From: Chrysaora quinquecirrha
Taxonomy: Eukaryota; Cnidaria; Scyphozoa; Semaeostomeae; Pelagiidae
Length of the DNA stretch: 64,000 nucleotides
Direction: 5' to 3'
NCBI GenBank assembly: GCA_014526335.1
Contig: JACTAT010000040.1
Coordinates: 7,412,045-7,476,044 of the forward strand
Both the position numbers and the translations under genes were made by a program. How positions within the stretch are numbered: position 1 is the stretch's first letter; each line of letters begins with the position of its first letter. Under the pieces are notes generated by a model. That model had not been told where the DNA came from. It searched no databases and saw nothing but the letters and a program-made list of their open reading frames with translations. Shown piece after piece: positions 37,401-47,100 of the stretch.

Positions 37401-40400
37401 GAGAAGCCCTCTCTCAATAGGCAGCTTTACCATTATAATTTGACTTTAGTATAATAGTTTCGGCGTTTTTTGTTTTTCTTTGTTTTTCTTTGTTTTTTAC
37501 ACTTTAATTGTAATTAGGTTTTTTAGATCTTTTCCCTTTTGCCTCTTTAAATTATTATTGTTACCTAGCTTTGTAATAAATTCAACGTTTTTATTTTAAT
37601 TTCTCATTAACTGAAGATGGATTGAGTAATCCGAAACATGTCTTGTTCGAAAATAAAAGTTGTCGTTTTTCTTCTGCAATTACATTTAACACCAGAAAAA
37701 GCTTCTTGACGATCACAACTTCATTATGAGAGGGAAACCATGAAAGAAAACATCGAAGTTTGCTAAAATGACATGCGTTAATTCCTTCGAATCCCTTCGC
37801 ACAGCGGAAAGCTGTTAACACTGTGGTTGCAATTGAAAAATATGCGCTGTCAGCAGACGAAACGGAAGCCCAGTTTTGCCGATTGAAGCCCACAAATAGT
37901 AAGCTCGCTCCTTCGTCGCGCGCAAATATGGTATTGTGACGTGAGCACTGGTTGCTTTTAAAAAGCAAGAATCAGATTGATGCTCGATGATAATTGATAG
38001 GTGATTAAAACACCATAAGAAACGTACAACAGACTTTGTAATGTTCTGTTATAAACTTGTGTTGTTATTTGACCCCTTGTCGTCCAATCATAAACGATGA
38101 ACGTGCATTTGCCACGATAAAAATAAGGGTGTTGCACTTATGGTTATAATTTTCTTTGGGATAAGGAAAATTTCACACTATTTTTGATTTGCTGTGAAAA
38201 GTCCATAGTCGAGAGCTAAAAAATGAATTACTGGACTTTCTCCCCTTTTTGTTTTGTTTTCTACCTATTACCTTGCTATCTTCAGCAACCTAAGGAACCG
38301 TTGATAAGGACGAGGTCTCAAGAGGAGGATAGATACTCTTCGAAAGGGGGGGGGTCATACCGGGCTCTTGTTGCGGCTTGAAGCTTCAATTTGCACCATT
38401 CACGTTGTGTTCAATAGCTAAGCAATTGGAATTTTGGCCCAGCCCTCAAACTTGCTCAAAATATTTAGTATTTCAGCCGTCATAGAATGACTAGTACCCC
38501 CCTACGAACACTTTTCTGGCTCTTTTCTTGATTTTCAATGTAATTGACAAGTTTGCAATTTTGTACTGCATATTGTAAAGAAAGGTATCTCAACCAATCC
38601 CAGCCCTTGTTGCTTATTGACCAGTTGCTCGTTAGAAAAAGTGTGCTATTAAAAAACCATATCAAGCAATGTAGCCAAAACGGTTTAATCAACTCTGGTG
38701 CTCTTTCTTCTGCAGGAAATCGATATGAGAGAATCGACACGCTCTTCAAAAAGCAGCTCTACAGCCCGTCATTTACAAGGCCTGTCATAATGCGAAATGT
38801 CGCCGACAAGATACATTCAGAAGGTTACGACTTGGAGTTGCCATGTAAAGCAATTGGTGCACAACCTATCTCGTACATGTGGCAGATAAATGGGAAAACG
38901 CTGAAGCGAAAGTACAGATTCAATTTGAAGAGCAAAGCCACCTTGTTGAAGATAAAGAGAATCAGAGCTACAGATTCCGCAGTTTATACATGCACTGCTT
39001 CAAACAAATATGGAAATTTGTCATTTACTTTCCCGTTAAAAATCAAAGGTTAGTATGCTACGTTTGATTTGATCAGATATGGCTTATGCTTAGCATATGT
39101 TAAGGCCTACGGCTTGAAGAACTATTAGAGGCTTACTACGGTTTACTAAGATTAGAGTGACATAGTATGCTTTGTTTTGGTTATCATACATAGTCAAAAT
39201 GATCGTCTTGATCGTCACGATCATAATCATGATCCCTATACCCCCACTACCTCCATCACCATCATAATCATCATTCACATCATCTTCACAATACATAATC
39301 GACCTTATGATCATCATCATAAGCAATGCACTACCTACATTGTTAGGTATGGCTGCTAAATTAAAACAAGCAATAAAAATAAAAATACAGGCAAAAAGTA
39401 AAAAAGTACAAAACTAACAGAAGATAAAAAGCGGAAAGCTTATCATTATCATCATCATCATCATCTTCCACATCACCATCATCATCATCATCATCCTCTT
39501 CATCAATCATCATCGTCATCATTATAATCATAATCATAATCACCATCACCACCATCACCATCACCACCATCATCATCATCGTCATTATCACCACGATCAC
39601 CATTATCATCACCATGATCACAATCATCATGCTCATTATAGTCGTCATCAATCATCATCGTTATCATCCACATCATCATCACCACTATCACCATCACCAT
39701 AACCATCATCTTCATCATCACCATCTAAATAATAAACACCGTGCAAAACTTATACCTCATAAAAATACCTATGCCTATATCTATTGCTGCTTCATTGCCT
39801 TATTACCTATTACCGACTTAAAATTCTCGCCGTATTTTCTTATTGGAAGTCTTCCAGAATGTCCAATTTGATACATTGCTTGCAAAACATATGAATAAAA
39901 AAACTGTATATAAATCTTTTTCATCTGATCAAGACTGATAATTTCCGCATTGATTCGACAGGCAGCTCTGCTGGACATGCTCCAAAGTTTTACGACATGA
40001 ACATCATGAAGAGACAGAAATTTACAGTTAGGCCGACTGGGCAGACTGTGCGTTTCCGTTGCGAAGCGAAAGGAGATAGCCCAATGACGTATACATGGAT
40101 TAAAAATGGAAAGGTTCTCGTTCATAGAAACAGAAGAAACCGAAAAATGATGGATGTGAATGCCTTTTCTTTGAAAATCAAGAAGTTGGTTCTTTCTGAT
40201 GCTGGAAATTATACCTGTATTGCATCGAATAAATATGGCTCAACTTCATTCAGCTTCTTCCTCAACATGCTACGTAAGTCAAACTTTGTAGCCAATGAAA
40301 GGAGCTTTTAGGTCTTCTCTAGTCTTCCCCAAAGACGTATTATCTTTGGTACTTAAGCCTGAGTTATTGCTATTGAGTTGAATTGCTGACCGCTCAAACT

Positions 40401-41518
40401 ACTGTGCATCTCATAAACTAAACGACTTGCAGTTTGAGCAATCTAAATTTGGTTGTAGCGTCGGTTTCATGAGCCATAACTGCGACTCACTTAATAAGTC
40501 TACCATGACCTTCAGCAAATGTATGCATTCAGTATAAGCAACCTTTGAAGCACTAGCGCGGAGCTGCAGTTCTTCGTATTTATAGAGCTATAACACACAT
40601 CCGTCTCTTTCTACAGGGACACCTCAGAACTCGAGGAACAAGCTTAGGATCTCCAACCATAGGCCTACTTCTTTGCGAGAAAAATGATACTTTTACTCCT
40701 TACCGGGAATAAGAGGTTTTATAACTCCCGTAGACATCCGGTAAAGATGTGTAATACAGATGTATCCGAGACCGGTTTCACAATAACAATTACTTCTATT
40801 GAGTCTACGTTGTGCCGAAGTCCGCAAAACCAACGAGCAGCCACAGCATCAGTTCTATATACAATATCAGTCCGGGTACGGCACAGGCATTTGGACATAG
40901 GTTTGCAGTTGCAAATAGTCGGCGTTTGTTGTTGCTCTATCGTATCATAGGTCGACATAAGCCTAGCGAAAGGGTTCTTTGCTTGTTCACAAACTATAGG
41001 CCATCCGTGCTACATTTTTTCACAATAAGTAATACATAACACATCACGGTTCCAAATGCTATGTTTATTTTTCAGGTACAAGAAAGGGAGGAAGACCAAG
41101 AGTAATAACATACAAACAAGAACCTTACATCAAAGCTAAGGCTGGGCAAGATGTTGCCCTTGACTGTCTGGAATTGACTTCATCAACTCTCCCATACGTT
41201 GCTTGGCATGCATGGAAAATCCCGGTTGAAAAGAGAGTCGCATTATCATCGATATTCAGAAACAAGAATCCGATAAAGCAAGTGAAAAAATTATATCGAC
41301 ATATCGATCCAAAGTTCTATTCTTCATTCAGAGTTGATAACAGTTATAGTAGAGAATCCTACAGCAATAATCCCTGGATCTTTGATGAAACCAAACCATA
41401 TGGCCTACGTTTGAACTTACGAAATGTAACGATGGCTGATTCTGGCATGTACACGTGTTCAGCATCAAATCATGTTGGAAATGATTTGGCTAAATTGTTT
41501 CTTCATGTCTATACATGA
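19489..41518 (+). CDS. Secreted three-Ig FGFR/FGFRL1-like protein, four exons
   Basis: The proposed exons are 19489-19567 (signal peptide MSFILAKVAGFLLILRCALL), 38716-39048 (Ig1), 39962-40273 (Ig2) and 41076-41518 (Ig3, stop). All junctions are GT-AG and phase 1, giving 388 residues. Each Ig domain shows the C strand Trp and the 'DSAVYTCTASN', 'DAGNYTCIASN' or 'DSGMYTCSASN' F-strand motif. Ig2 starts with a basic 'MKRQKFTVRPTGQTVRFRC' stretch like that of FGFR/FGFRL1 Ig2. Ig3 has the longer loop-rich shape of FGFR D3. There is no transmembrane helix or kinase domain, so the product should be soluble, perhaps an FGF-binding decoy (inferred). The link of exon 1 across a 19-kb repeat-filled intron rests only on matching phase and a following GTAAGT. 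Exons 2-4 are secure. Titin-like or other Ig proteins are less likely. Confidence 0.72.
21388..22448. mobile_element. Non-autonomous piggyBac-like element
   Basis: Bounded by TTAA on both sides (21384-21387 and 22449-22452), with inverted termini CCCTTTAGGTGGCACA and TGTGCCACCTAAAGGG. TTAA targets plus CCC-starting ends are the piggyBac signature. The interior has no transposase. It carries the 16-bp palindrome GTAGCAGATCTGCTAC at 21521-21536 and 22417-22432, and a variant (GTAGCAGATATGCTAC) near 22065. The left palindrome is followed by GGCACTTAAGGGTTAG, so a second internal end may exist. Confidence 0.78.
23063..23435. mobile_element. TA-flanked MITE, TAAGCAAC family, copy 3
   Basis: Ends CACGTTTCTTTTAATAAGCA and GCTTATTAAAAAAAATGTG next to TA. 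It is in reverse orientation relative to the copy at 6971 and collinear with it through the interior (CAACCAAGCTTATACGCTTT, TATAGGCCTAACAGTTGA). Confidence 0.8.
23436..25422. other. Intronic sequence, nothing recognised
   Basis: Lies in the proposed first intron of the FGFR-like gene. No repeat family, exon or RNA gene was recognised. Confidence 0.4.
25423..25806. mobile_element. TA-flanked MITE, TAAGGAAG subtype, copy 2
   Basis: Ends CACGCATTTTTTTTTATAAG and CTTATAAAAAAAAATGCGTG, each next to TA. The interior repeats AATTCCTTA and GAGTACTGAAAATTCCTTA. It is related to the 15315 and 28164 copies. Confidence 0.8.
25807..27399. other. Intronic sequence, nothing recognised
   Basis: Lies in the proposed first intron of the FGFR-like gene. 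It contains only short unremarkable ORFs. Confidence 0.4.
27400..27595. repeat. (GAT)n-rich trinucleotide tract
   Basis: Imperfect GATGAT/GATTAT repeats. The His-, Asp- and Ile-rich ORFs on both strands are by-products of the repeat. Confidence 0.9.
28164..28656. mobile_element. TA-flanked MITE, CACGCAG subtype
   Basis: Ends CACGCAGTTTTTTTATAAGC and GCTTATAAAAAAACTGCGTG, each next to TA. Subterminal AGTTGCTTA repeats occur near both ends (28210-28275 and 28553-28640). It links the TAAGCAAC and TAAGGAAC groups: its terminus resembles one and its inner repeats resemble the other. Confidence 0.82.
29302..29472 (-). mobile_element. tRNA-derived SINE, copy 2
   Basis: Reverse orientation of the family: starts GGTGAAGGTGAAGCTGAAAT, body GCCAGTCGCTAGGATCTCAG, AGGTTAACTAATAGAAACCT and CGACCCTGGCTGTCAGTGTG. 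The B-box region is decayed (GGCTCGAATCTC), then CTGGATTAGGCCATGACGTC. Confidence 0.78.
29473..30049. other. Sequence between two SINEs, nothing recognised
   Basis: No gene or repeat recognised. An 83-codon minus-strand ORF at 29477-29728 has no family features. Confidence 0.35.
30050..30245 (+). mobile_element. tRNA-derived SINE, copy 3
   Basis: Head TGCTGTGGCGTCGTAACGCG with a small internal duplication of GCGTCGTA. B box GGGTTCGAGCCC, body CGTCACAGCCAGGATCGAAG and TTAGTTAACCTACTACTGAG, end CACCATTTCACCTTCACC. It lies about 200 bp upstream of the LINE. Confidence 0.82.
30447..30829 (+). pseudogene. LINE 5' ORF with leader and 2A-like peptide (frameshifted)
   Basis: The first frame (30447-30632) starts with a signal-peptide-like hydrophobic run (FSKLVTLILLYTLIIRYQCS). 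An overlapping frame (30596-30829) carries YVTLLLILSGDVELNPGP; the GDVELNPGP core is at 30701-30727. It matches the D(V/I)ExNPGP ribosome-skipping consensus, with the usual Leu-rich stretch upstream. 2A motifs are known at ORF1 N termini of some APE-type LINEs in invertebrates. If the two frames were once one, the skipped upstream product would be a short hydrophobic leader. A stop at 30827-30829 and a second frame change separate this from the rest of ORF1. Confidence 0.8.
30885..32583 (+). pseudogene. LINE ORF1 protein, coiled coil plus SGNH hydrolase domain
   Basis: An open frame from about 30885 through 31613 encodes an acidic N-terminal part and, at its end, a Lys/Glu-rich coiled coil (heptad-like 'NSELEKENKTLKAEIEKLK'). 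After a +1 shift near 31611 the frame 31633-32583 continues with a Gln/Asn/Pro-rich linker and an SGNH/GDSL-like domain. That domain has block I 'VIVGDSIIKN' (Ser nucleophile in GDS), a later 'HCGIND' (GxND) and C-terminal 'SGLHLNKKG' (the D/LH block with catalytic His). Such esterase-like domains are typical of CR1 ORF1 proteins. Only one shift separates the halves, so the ancestor was probably one ORF. Confidence 0.8.
32640..35537 (+). pseudogene. LINE ORF2, APE endonuclease and reverse transcriptase, frameshifted
   Basis: The endonuclease part has 'LAHLNINSLRNKF', 'VISETKLDETF', 'PYRADRNSYGGGLLVYV' and 'IGDLNL' in order, broken by shifts near 32940 and 33110. The linker is at 33667-34074. 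The RT begins 'PVYKKKDPFNKENYRPISLL' (34068-34379), shifts near 34350, then has 'LMDLSKAFDCLP', 'QGVPQGSILGPLLFNAFIND' and catalytic 'FADDN' (34331-34807). The thumb and C-terminal part runs 34804-35537, including 'NYCPLIWMLCNK' and 'GPKIWNALP'. The motif order is that of the CR1/L2/Rex group. At least five disruptions exist. Confidence 0.88.
35641..36430. other. Intronic sequence between LINE and PLE
   Basis: AT-rich sequence. 'GGGTCCCTTTTTTGGGCCACCC' lies near 36171, a short near-palindrome. No exon or repeat family was recognised. The ORF at 35710-35946 has no recognised family. Confidence 0.35.
36615..37454 (+). CDS. Penelope-like protein: RT thumb region and GIY-YIG endonuclease (5'-truncated)
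   Basis: 279 codons. The start 'NKLPFLDVLVSN...TSVYRKKTYTG' is the segment after the RT active site in PLEs. The catalytic RT motifs are absent because of truncation. Residues about 187-270 form a GIY-YIG nuclease: a Cys pair 'KFSCAGCSNASYVGETSR', then 'HLSTRIREHL' and 'HILKHF' with the conserved His. The C terminus is 'EKPSLNRQLYHYNLTLV'. The reading frame is intact, so the copy is young, but the ATG is internal to the ancestral protein. It should not be mobile by itself. Confidence 0.85.
   Translation: MEKQVDNKLPFLDVLVSNSNSGSSLTSVYRKKTYTGLLTNFFSFTAFTYKIGLIRNLVDRTYKINNTERGFQSDIKELTKIFNKNLYPSYIIEKVIRSYLDKKRTTGSNSSPNSVSSYRETVSPSYLKLPYIGRFSLATKHKIKNIVKRYCSDLDIKLIFTSFKLRNLFKVKDSVPKCLRSRVVYKFSCAGCSNASYVGETSRHLSTRIREHLVTDKNSHILKHFKDSPGCREFCSEDSFTVLDTAHTSFQLKIKEALHISWEKPSLNRQLYHYNLTLV
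37605..37645 (+). ncRNA. Hammerhead-ribozyme-like core in the PLE terminal repeat
   Basis: CTGAAGA (37611-37617) fits the CUGANGA core. A stem II follows, GGATT-GAGT-AATCC, then the GAAA core and CATG-TC. The CATG forms a self-complementary minimal stem III next to a cleavable UC. PLE termini are known to carry type I hammerheads with short stem III that act as dimers. Stem I pairing is weak as read (AA/TT then mismatches), so activity is uncertain. The 36.5-kb inverted copy has the same motif on the minus strand, as does the 17.8-kb element. Confidence 0.6.
37692..38410. other. Intronic sequence, nothing recognised
   Basis: A 125-codon minus-strand ORF (37968-37591) runs from unique sequence into the PLE terminus and has no recognised family. 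A G-run (GGGGGGGG) lies at about 38346. Confidence 0.35.
38411..38646. mobile_element. TA-flanked MITE, TAAGCAAC family, diverged copy next to Ig1 exon
   Basis: Has 'GCCCAGCCCTCAAACTTGCT' on the left and 'CAGCCCTTGTTGCTTATTGA' then 'GTTAGAAAAAGTGTG' on the right, matching the family ends with decay. It ends about 70 bp before the 38716 splice acceptor, so it contributes to the branch-point and polypyrimidine neighbourhood. Confidence 0.6.
39215..39725. repeat. (ATC)n/(CAC)n trinucleotide-rich tracts
   Basis: Imperfect ATCATC/ACCATC tracts at 39215-39330 and, more strongly, at 39442-39725. They fall in the intron between the Ig1 and Ig2 exons. The Asp- and Met-rich ORFs here are artefacts. 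Confidence 0.9.
40274..41075. other. Intron 3 of the FGFR-like gene
   Basis: Starts GTAAGT and ends TTTTTCAG. The ORFs inside on both strands have no recognised family. No repeat was noted. Confidence 0.6.
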
Positions 41519-41594
41519 TACTGTGTTGCTGGTTCTGTAAAAAGCGAATTGTATTGTACACGATACACTGAAAAGCGCTTTTACAAGATATTTG

Positions 41595-43440
41595 ATATAA
41601 ATACTCTGTATTCCAAAACGCAAACGTGTTTCTGTTTCTGGGGCACACAGTTGTCAGCTCAACCATACCTGTCTTTGACTCTTTATTGAAAGTTTAAACA
41701 TAAACATGTTTCCGTTTAATCATCAGCAGCTCAAACGAAAACGTGTTTCTGTTTCTGGTACTGACAGTTTTCACCTCGACCATGGTTTTCTGTCTCTTTA
41801 TTGACAGTTTAAACATAAACATGTTTCTGTTTCTACAGTAGCAAATGAAACGAAAACATGCTTCTGTTTATGTAATGACAATCGCTATTCAAATGTTTTT
41901 TGTTTCTATATAGGCAACTCAAAACTTAAACATGTTTCTGTTTCTGCAGTAACAACTGAAACGAAAACGTGTTTTGGTTTCTAGAACGTTAACGTGTTTC
42001 TGTTTGAAAACTAAGATATAAACTTCATGTTTAAATGTTTCACGCAGCTTTTGTTTCGAACGTTAATGAATCTATCAGTGTACTGTACAAACACACGTTT
42101 TTACAGAGATGACATAAAGTAAACACGTTTGTTTTCAAAATAGAGATTGACAAACAGGGTTATGAGTTTAAAAATGGCTGAAAGAACACGAAAATTGCGA
42201 ATATGTAACTCAAACAAACTGTTGTTGAGCTTTGAGATTGGTATTGTTAAGTTTTTATGTTATTTATGGTTTATAAGTAACTTTTAATGTATTAAGCGTA
42301 AAAGAAGAGCTGACAAAATATTTGGTACGTTACTGAAAACATTTTAACGTTGTTGGTTAATGGATAGTTATTTATCACATTATCTATCAGTTATAGAGAA
42401 AGAAAACAATGCTTAATTTCTGTGGCCATTTTGACGAGCAACAATAGATAATCAAATTTTAACGAATCCAGGATAAAATTGTTTGCTTCTGAGCTTGCAC
42501 GAATAAAAACATTGAGCTCTCAAACATAAACAAGTTGCCTAAATGTTCTTGAATCGTCATTTCAAATGAGATGTGTCTTTATTTTGCACTGATAGGTCAA
42601 ACGTAAACATGTTTCTGTTTCTGCCTTTTATTTCAAACGTGATCTGTTTCTGGTTAGAGTTTCAAAACAAAAACATGCTTTGTTCACACTGAATTTTCAG
42701 ACTGAAGCTTTTTTCTGTTTCTGCCAAGGCATTTATAAAACGTGACCATGTTTCTCTTTCTCAAACTATATTTTCGAATTGAAATGTGTATTCTTTCTGC
42801 GAAGCATTGTAACCGTAAACAAACATGATTCTGTTTCTGCACTGACATTTTCAAACACGAACGCGTTTCTGTTTCTACAACATCCAGTCAAACATAAACG
42901 TGCTTCTGTTTCTTGAGCGGGCAAAGGCAAACACGACTCATATTGTAAGATTTTGCCAACGTGTTTCGTTTTGAAAAGCATTTTAAACGTAAACATGTTT
43001 CTGTTTTTGCAATGACATTTCTAAACAAGACTATGTTTCTGTTTATTAAAGGTACGGTCAAACATTCAGTTTCTTGAATGTGGAAACGCAAACAAGTCTC
43101 ACCTTGTTACATTTTGATAATGTGTTCAATTTCTGAGAGACATTTTAATGTAAACATGTTTCTGTTTCTGTATTAACACCTCCAAACAAGACTGTGCTTT
43201 TGTTTCTTAAATGTCCAGTCAAACATAAACATGTTTCTTTTTTTGAGTATAGAAACGCAAACACTTTTTACCTTAGAAGGTTTCAACCTGTTTCGTTCAA
43301 ACGTAAACACGTTGCTGTTTTTGCACTGACACTTCCAAACAATACCGTGTTTCTGTTTCTAAACAGTCCAGTCAAACTTAAACGCGTTTCTGTTTCTTGA
43401 TTATGGAAACGCAAACACGTCTCACCTCGTAAGATTTAAA
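41595..43440. repeat. Diverged minisatellite with AAACATGTTTCTGTTT core
   Basis: Dozens of irregularly spaced units contain (A)AAC(A/G)TGTTTCTGTTTCTG, preceded by TCAAAC(A/G)TAA. Spacing is about 35-100 bp. The central AAACATGTTT is a perfect palindrome. A patch of ordinary AT-rich sequence without the motif (about 42100-42590) divides it. It starts soon after the FGFR-like stop codon and ends about 650 bp before the PGAM5 start. Confidence 0.85.
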
Positions 43441-44105
43441 CAATCCTTCATATTATATTTTTAATCATGGTTGGTTCCATACCATTTATTCTCATTATTA
43501 TCTCATTCCTTATGGATTGATAATTCGTATACAGTATTATCCCTCTTCCTTGAAAATAAACTGTTTCTAAATCAAATCCATTTTTATCAACTCGAAATTG
43601 TAAATATTATTTTATATTATATCACAATATCTTATAATCAATTTGATAATTACAAAATGTTAATAAATTCGAGTTTTTTTTAATTGTCGATGATCACTTC
43701 TGCTTCTGCACTGCAACACGAATCTATATATTGTTCGGAATTTACGGTTCCAAACTGGTTTCGCGATTTTACGAACATGCGCAGTTGTAATTTTTAAATT
43801 CCCGAGTTTGATAACGAGCATGCGCACTACATAAGCGTTCAAAGTCCATTTCTGCGAAGTTTCTGGACACGCTGTTTGATGTGATCATTGTTTTGTTTTG
43901 TACCAAAATTGGAACAAAGTTCTTCGTATGAATTTTCAAATAACCTTGAATTGATATCAAAGAGTGGAACCATTATTTAAGATCAAAATCATTCTGTTTT
44001 TGCGGCCTAATTTTTATACATGATCGAGTAGGGAGACGCGACGCGAGGCCTAGGAGTGTTTTAGGCCTAAGTGTATAGCAGTTTTGGGACACTGATTGAA
44101 GAAAA

Positions 44106-47100
44106 ATGGCGAGATTCCGCACTTCTTTTGGGAGAATTCTAACTCTCGGAGGTTTAGCTGCTGCTTCTGGGTCAATTGCAGCTTATCAGTCGCTTGTTAC
44201 GGAGAAAACTGCAGCACAATCTGTTGTTGAAAATTATGCAACAACAGAGGAGAAGAAGAAATTGAAAACACAATGGGACTCTGACTGGGATAAAAGAAAT
44301 CATTACGACCTGAAAAATAAAATTTTATCAAAAAATATAACAGTAAAACGAGAGAAAGTTATAGAAGATGGATTGGTCAAAGAAGAAAAGGAAAATAAAG
44401 AATCGTCAAAAAATGAGAAAGTTCCAAAAGCCACAAGACATTTAATTCTTGTTAGACATGGACAGTATTGTAAAGGAGAAACAGATGAAGAACGAAGATT
44501 GACTGAATTAGGAAGGTAATGCAAGAAAGAAAGCAAGCAATTCTATAAATCCAGTACACCTTGAATGTGGGTGGTCTTGTGGCTTCTCCCCCAAGCTGGT
44601 TTTTTCCAGACCAAATGCCAATTGTTTTAGAACCAAGATTTCAAACATAAGCATGTTCTTAAAATATTTGTTTTTGAACTAAGAGTTCAATCATAATTTT
44701 GCTTCTCTTTTTAAATGTAAAGTTAAACAAACAAGTTTGTTGAAACAAGACACATTTCTGTTTTTGAACCAAGAGTTGAAACTTAAACATGTTTCTGTTT
44801 TTGAACAAAGTATTCAAACATGAACATGTTTCTGTTTTTGAACCAAGGGTTCAAACTTGAACATGTTTCTGGTTTTGTACCAAGAGTTTAAACAAAGCAA
44901 ATTTCTGTTTTTGAACCAAGAGTTCAAACGTAAACGTGTTTCTGTTTTTGTACCAAGATTTGAAACATGACACATTTCTATTTTTGAACCAACAGTCCTA
45001 ATCTAAACATGTTTCTGAGCCAGGATTTGAAACTTAAACATGTTTCTGTTTTTTGAACCAAGAGTTAATTTTTGTTTCTGAGCCAAGAGCTCAAACATAA
45101 GGGTGTTTGTGTTTCTGAACAAAGAGTTCAAACATAAACATGTGTCTGTTTTTCACTGAGAAGTAAAACAAAAAGGTATGTTTCTCAAATTTGCTAAACA
45201 AGAACTTGATAACTTTTGTTGGAATTTGATTTAATGTTTAATTTGTTTCTAGGTTGCAAGCAATAAACACTGGAAATAGGCTGAAGTCACTAAATAAAAA
45301 ATTTGATAAAATTGTTTGTTCCACAATGACAAGGGCCAAAGAAACAGCGGAACTTATAAGTGAATCTCTACCTGATGTTAAACGCGACAGTTGCTCACTT
45401 CTTAGAGAAGGTGCACCTTGTCCACCAGAGCCAAGCTCATCTAGTTCATGGAATCCAGAAAAATGGGTGAGGTTTAGTTTTTGTCAGATAGCCATTATCT
45501 AACCCTTGTATCTTAAGGGCAACTCTTGATACCATTTTCAGACATGCTTGAATTTGGCAATGAGCAGAGAAATTATTGTCCAAATCATAAGATGAAAGTG
45601 AAAGTTGAAGGTGAATTAGCAAATTTAGGGCCAGCCAGTCACTAGGATCTCAGTAGTATGTTAACTAATAGAGACCTCGACCCTGGCTGTGATGCTAACA
45701 TACTCTAGACTAACCCTGACCTCAATTAGACTAACCCTGACCTCAATTAGACTAACCCTGACCTCGATGAGCTTTTGACACCACGAGCCAACTGGACAAC
45801 ACCTTCAATTATACTCAATAAGAAATGCAATAAACACAATAGTAAAAGAAGAAGCAATTTAAGACCATTTTTCCTGGGTGTGATTGTGCAGGACCACATC
45901 CTTCTATCATCAAATATACTCTTTCTACCCCTAAAAGAAAACCTATAGCTCTACCCCTGAGTGAAGAATACATCTAAACACCCTTTGAAGCCATAAATGA
46001 TCGCAAAATCAATCATCAATTTTTGTGCATTAATTATGTATATTTCTAGCAGGAGTACTTTCAAGATGGTTCAAGAATAGAGGCAGCATTTCGTAAATAT
46101 TTTCACAGAGCATCCCCAGATCAGGTGGATGATAGCCATGAATTGATTGTCTGTCATGCAAATGTGATTCGCTATTTTGTTTGCAGGTAAGCTCTTAATT
46201 AAATACATGCATTTTTAATGAAGTCAATTTCTTTTGTCAATGATTAATTGTTACTAACTACAGCTGAGGGAGTGTTTGGAGACTGCTAGAAGTTGTTTCT
46301 GCAGAGGTTGGGCAGCATTATTCTCTCCTGGGTCCTATAAGCTGCCGTATTCTACGGTATAGTGGAGACAATGAACGCCTTGACGGTTCCAGCTTTGAGA
46401 AGTGATTATGCAAGGCAGTGTGGAAGGCAATTTGGAGGAGGTCGACTGAGCCAAAGAGATAGGGACATAATCAAGCAGCTACGTGACAAGGGAACAATGA
46501 AGGAAAATAGGTGTTCTATAGGTGAATAGCTTTCGACAAGGCACGACAACACTCGAGAAGGTGACCAAATGCTCTCGAGATTTGATACGACAAAACGTCG
46601 AACGTTGTTGAATGAAAACTCGACAGCGTTTGTTCAAGGCTTTAATTGTTCCCGTTGTAATCTTATCCTCTTCGCAGGTTCTGGACTTGATATAGCAGAA
46701 TTTATTTACGTACACTATAATTCATGAAATAATCATACGTCCACATCTACGTACATCTCAACGAAGGAAAAAGATGCTAACACGCACTTTTAACGCTTAG
46801 CCCCAGGTTCAGTTCAACATTCAGTGGGCGTTTTGGGGGAATGATGAGCCAAACACAGGGGTGCCGGAAGCACGGGGGCAGCGCCCCCCTGCCCACGGAA
46901 AAAATGCCAAATTCTTTCATTTTCCTATTGTTTTGCCCTAAAATTGTTGCTTCTGCCCCTGCCCTGTGTTGCTTCCGGCGCCCTTGGCCAAACACCCTTT
47001 TCTCTATAATGTTTCTACTTTTTGAATTTAGGAGGTTACAAGTTGAAATAACCAAGCATTTTATATTTCAAATTATTCTAGAGCGTTGCAGTTTCCACCT

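Larger units (their letters stand above)
36443..37679 (+). mobile_element. Penelope-like element with 106-bp inverted termini
   Basis: Flanked by the 12-bp direct repeat TTACATTTAACA (36431-36442 and 37680-37691, sharing one base with the end). A 31-bp leader precedes an inverted terminal repeat, 36474-36579 against 37575-37680, apparently perfect. The interior holds one ORF (36615-37454). The 5' part, including the RT fingers and palm, is missing, so this is a 5'-truncated copy. That inverted termini remain despite truncation fits PLE biology, where terminal repeats may be direct or inverted. Confidence 0.9.

Noticed and set aside
39361..39871. Acidic or Met-rich ORFs
   Set aside because: Trinucleotide repeat inside an intron of the Ig gene.
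43660..43960. Bidirectional gene partner upstream of PGAM5 on the minus strand
   Set aside because: The two short ORFs have no family features and no splice continuity.
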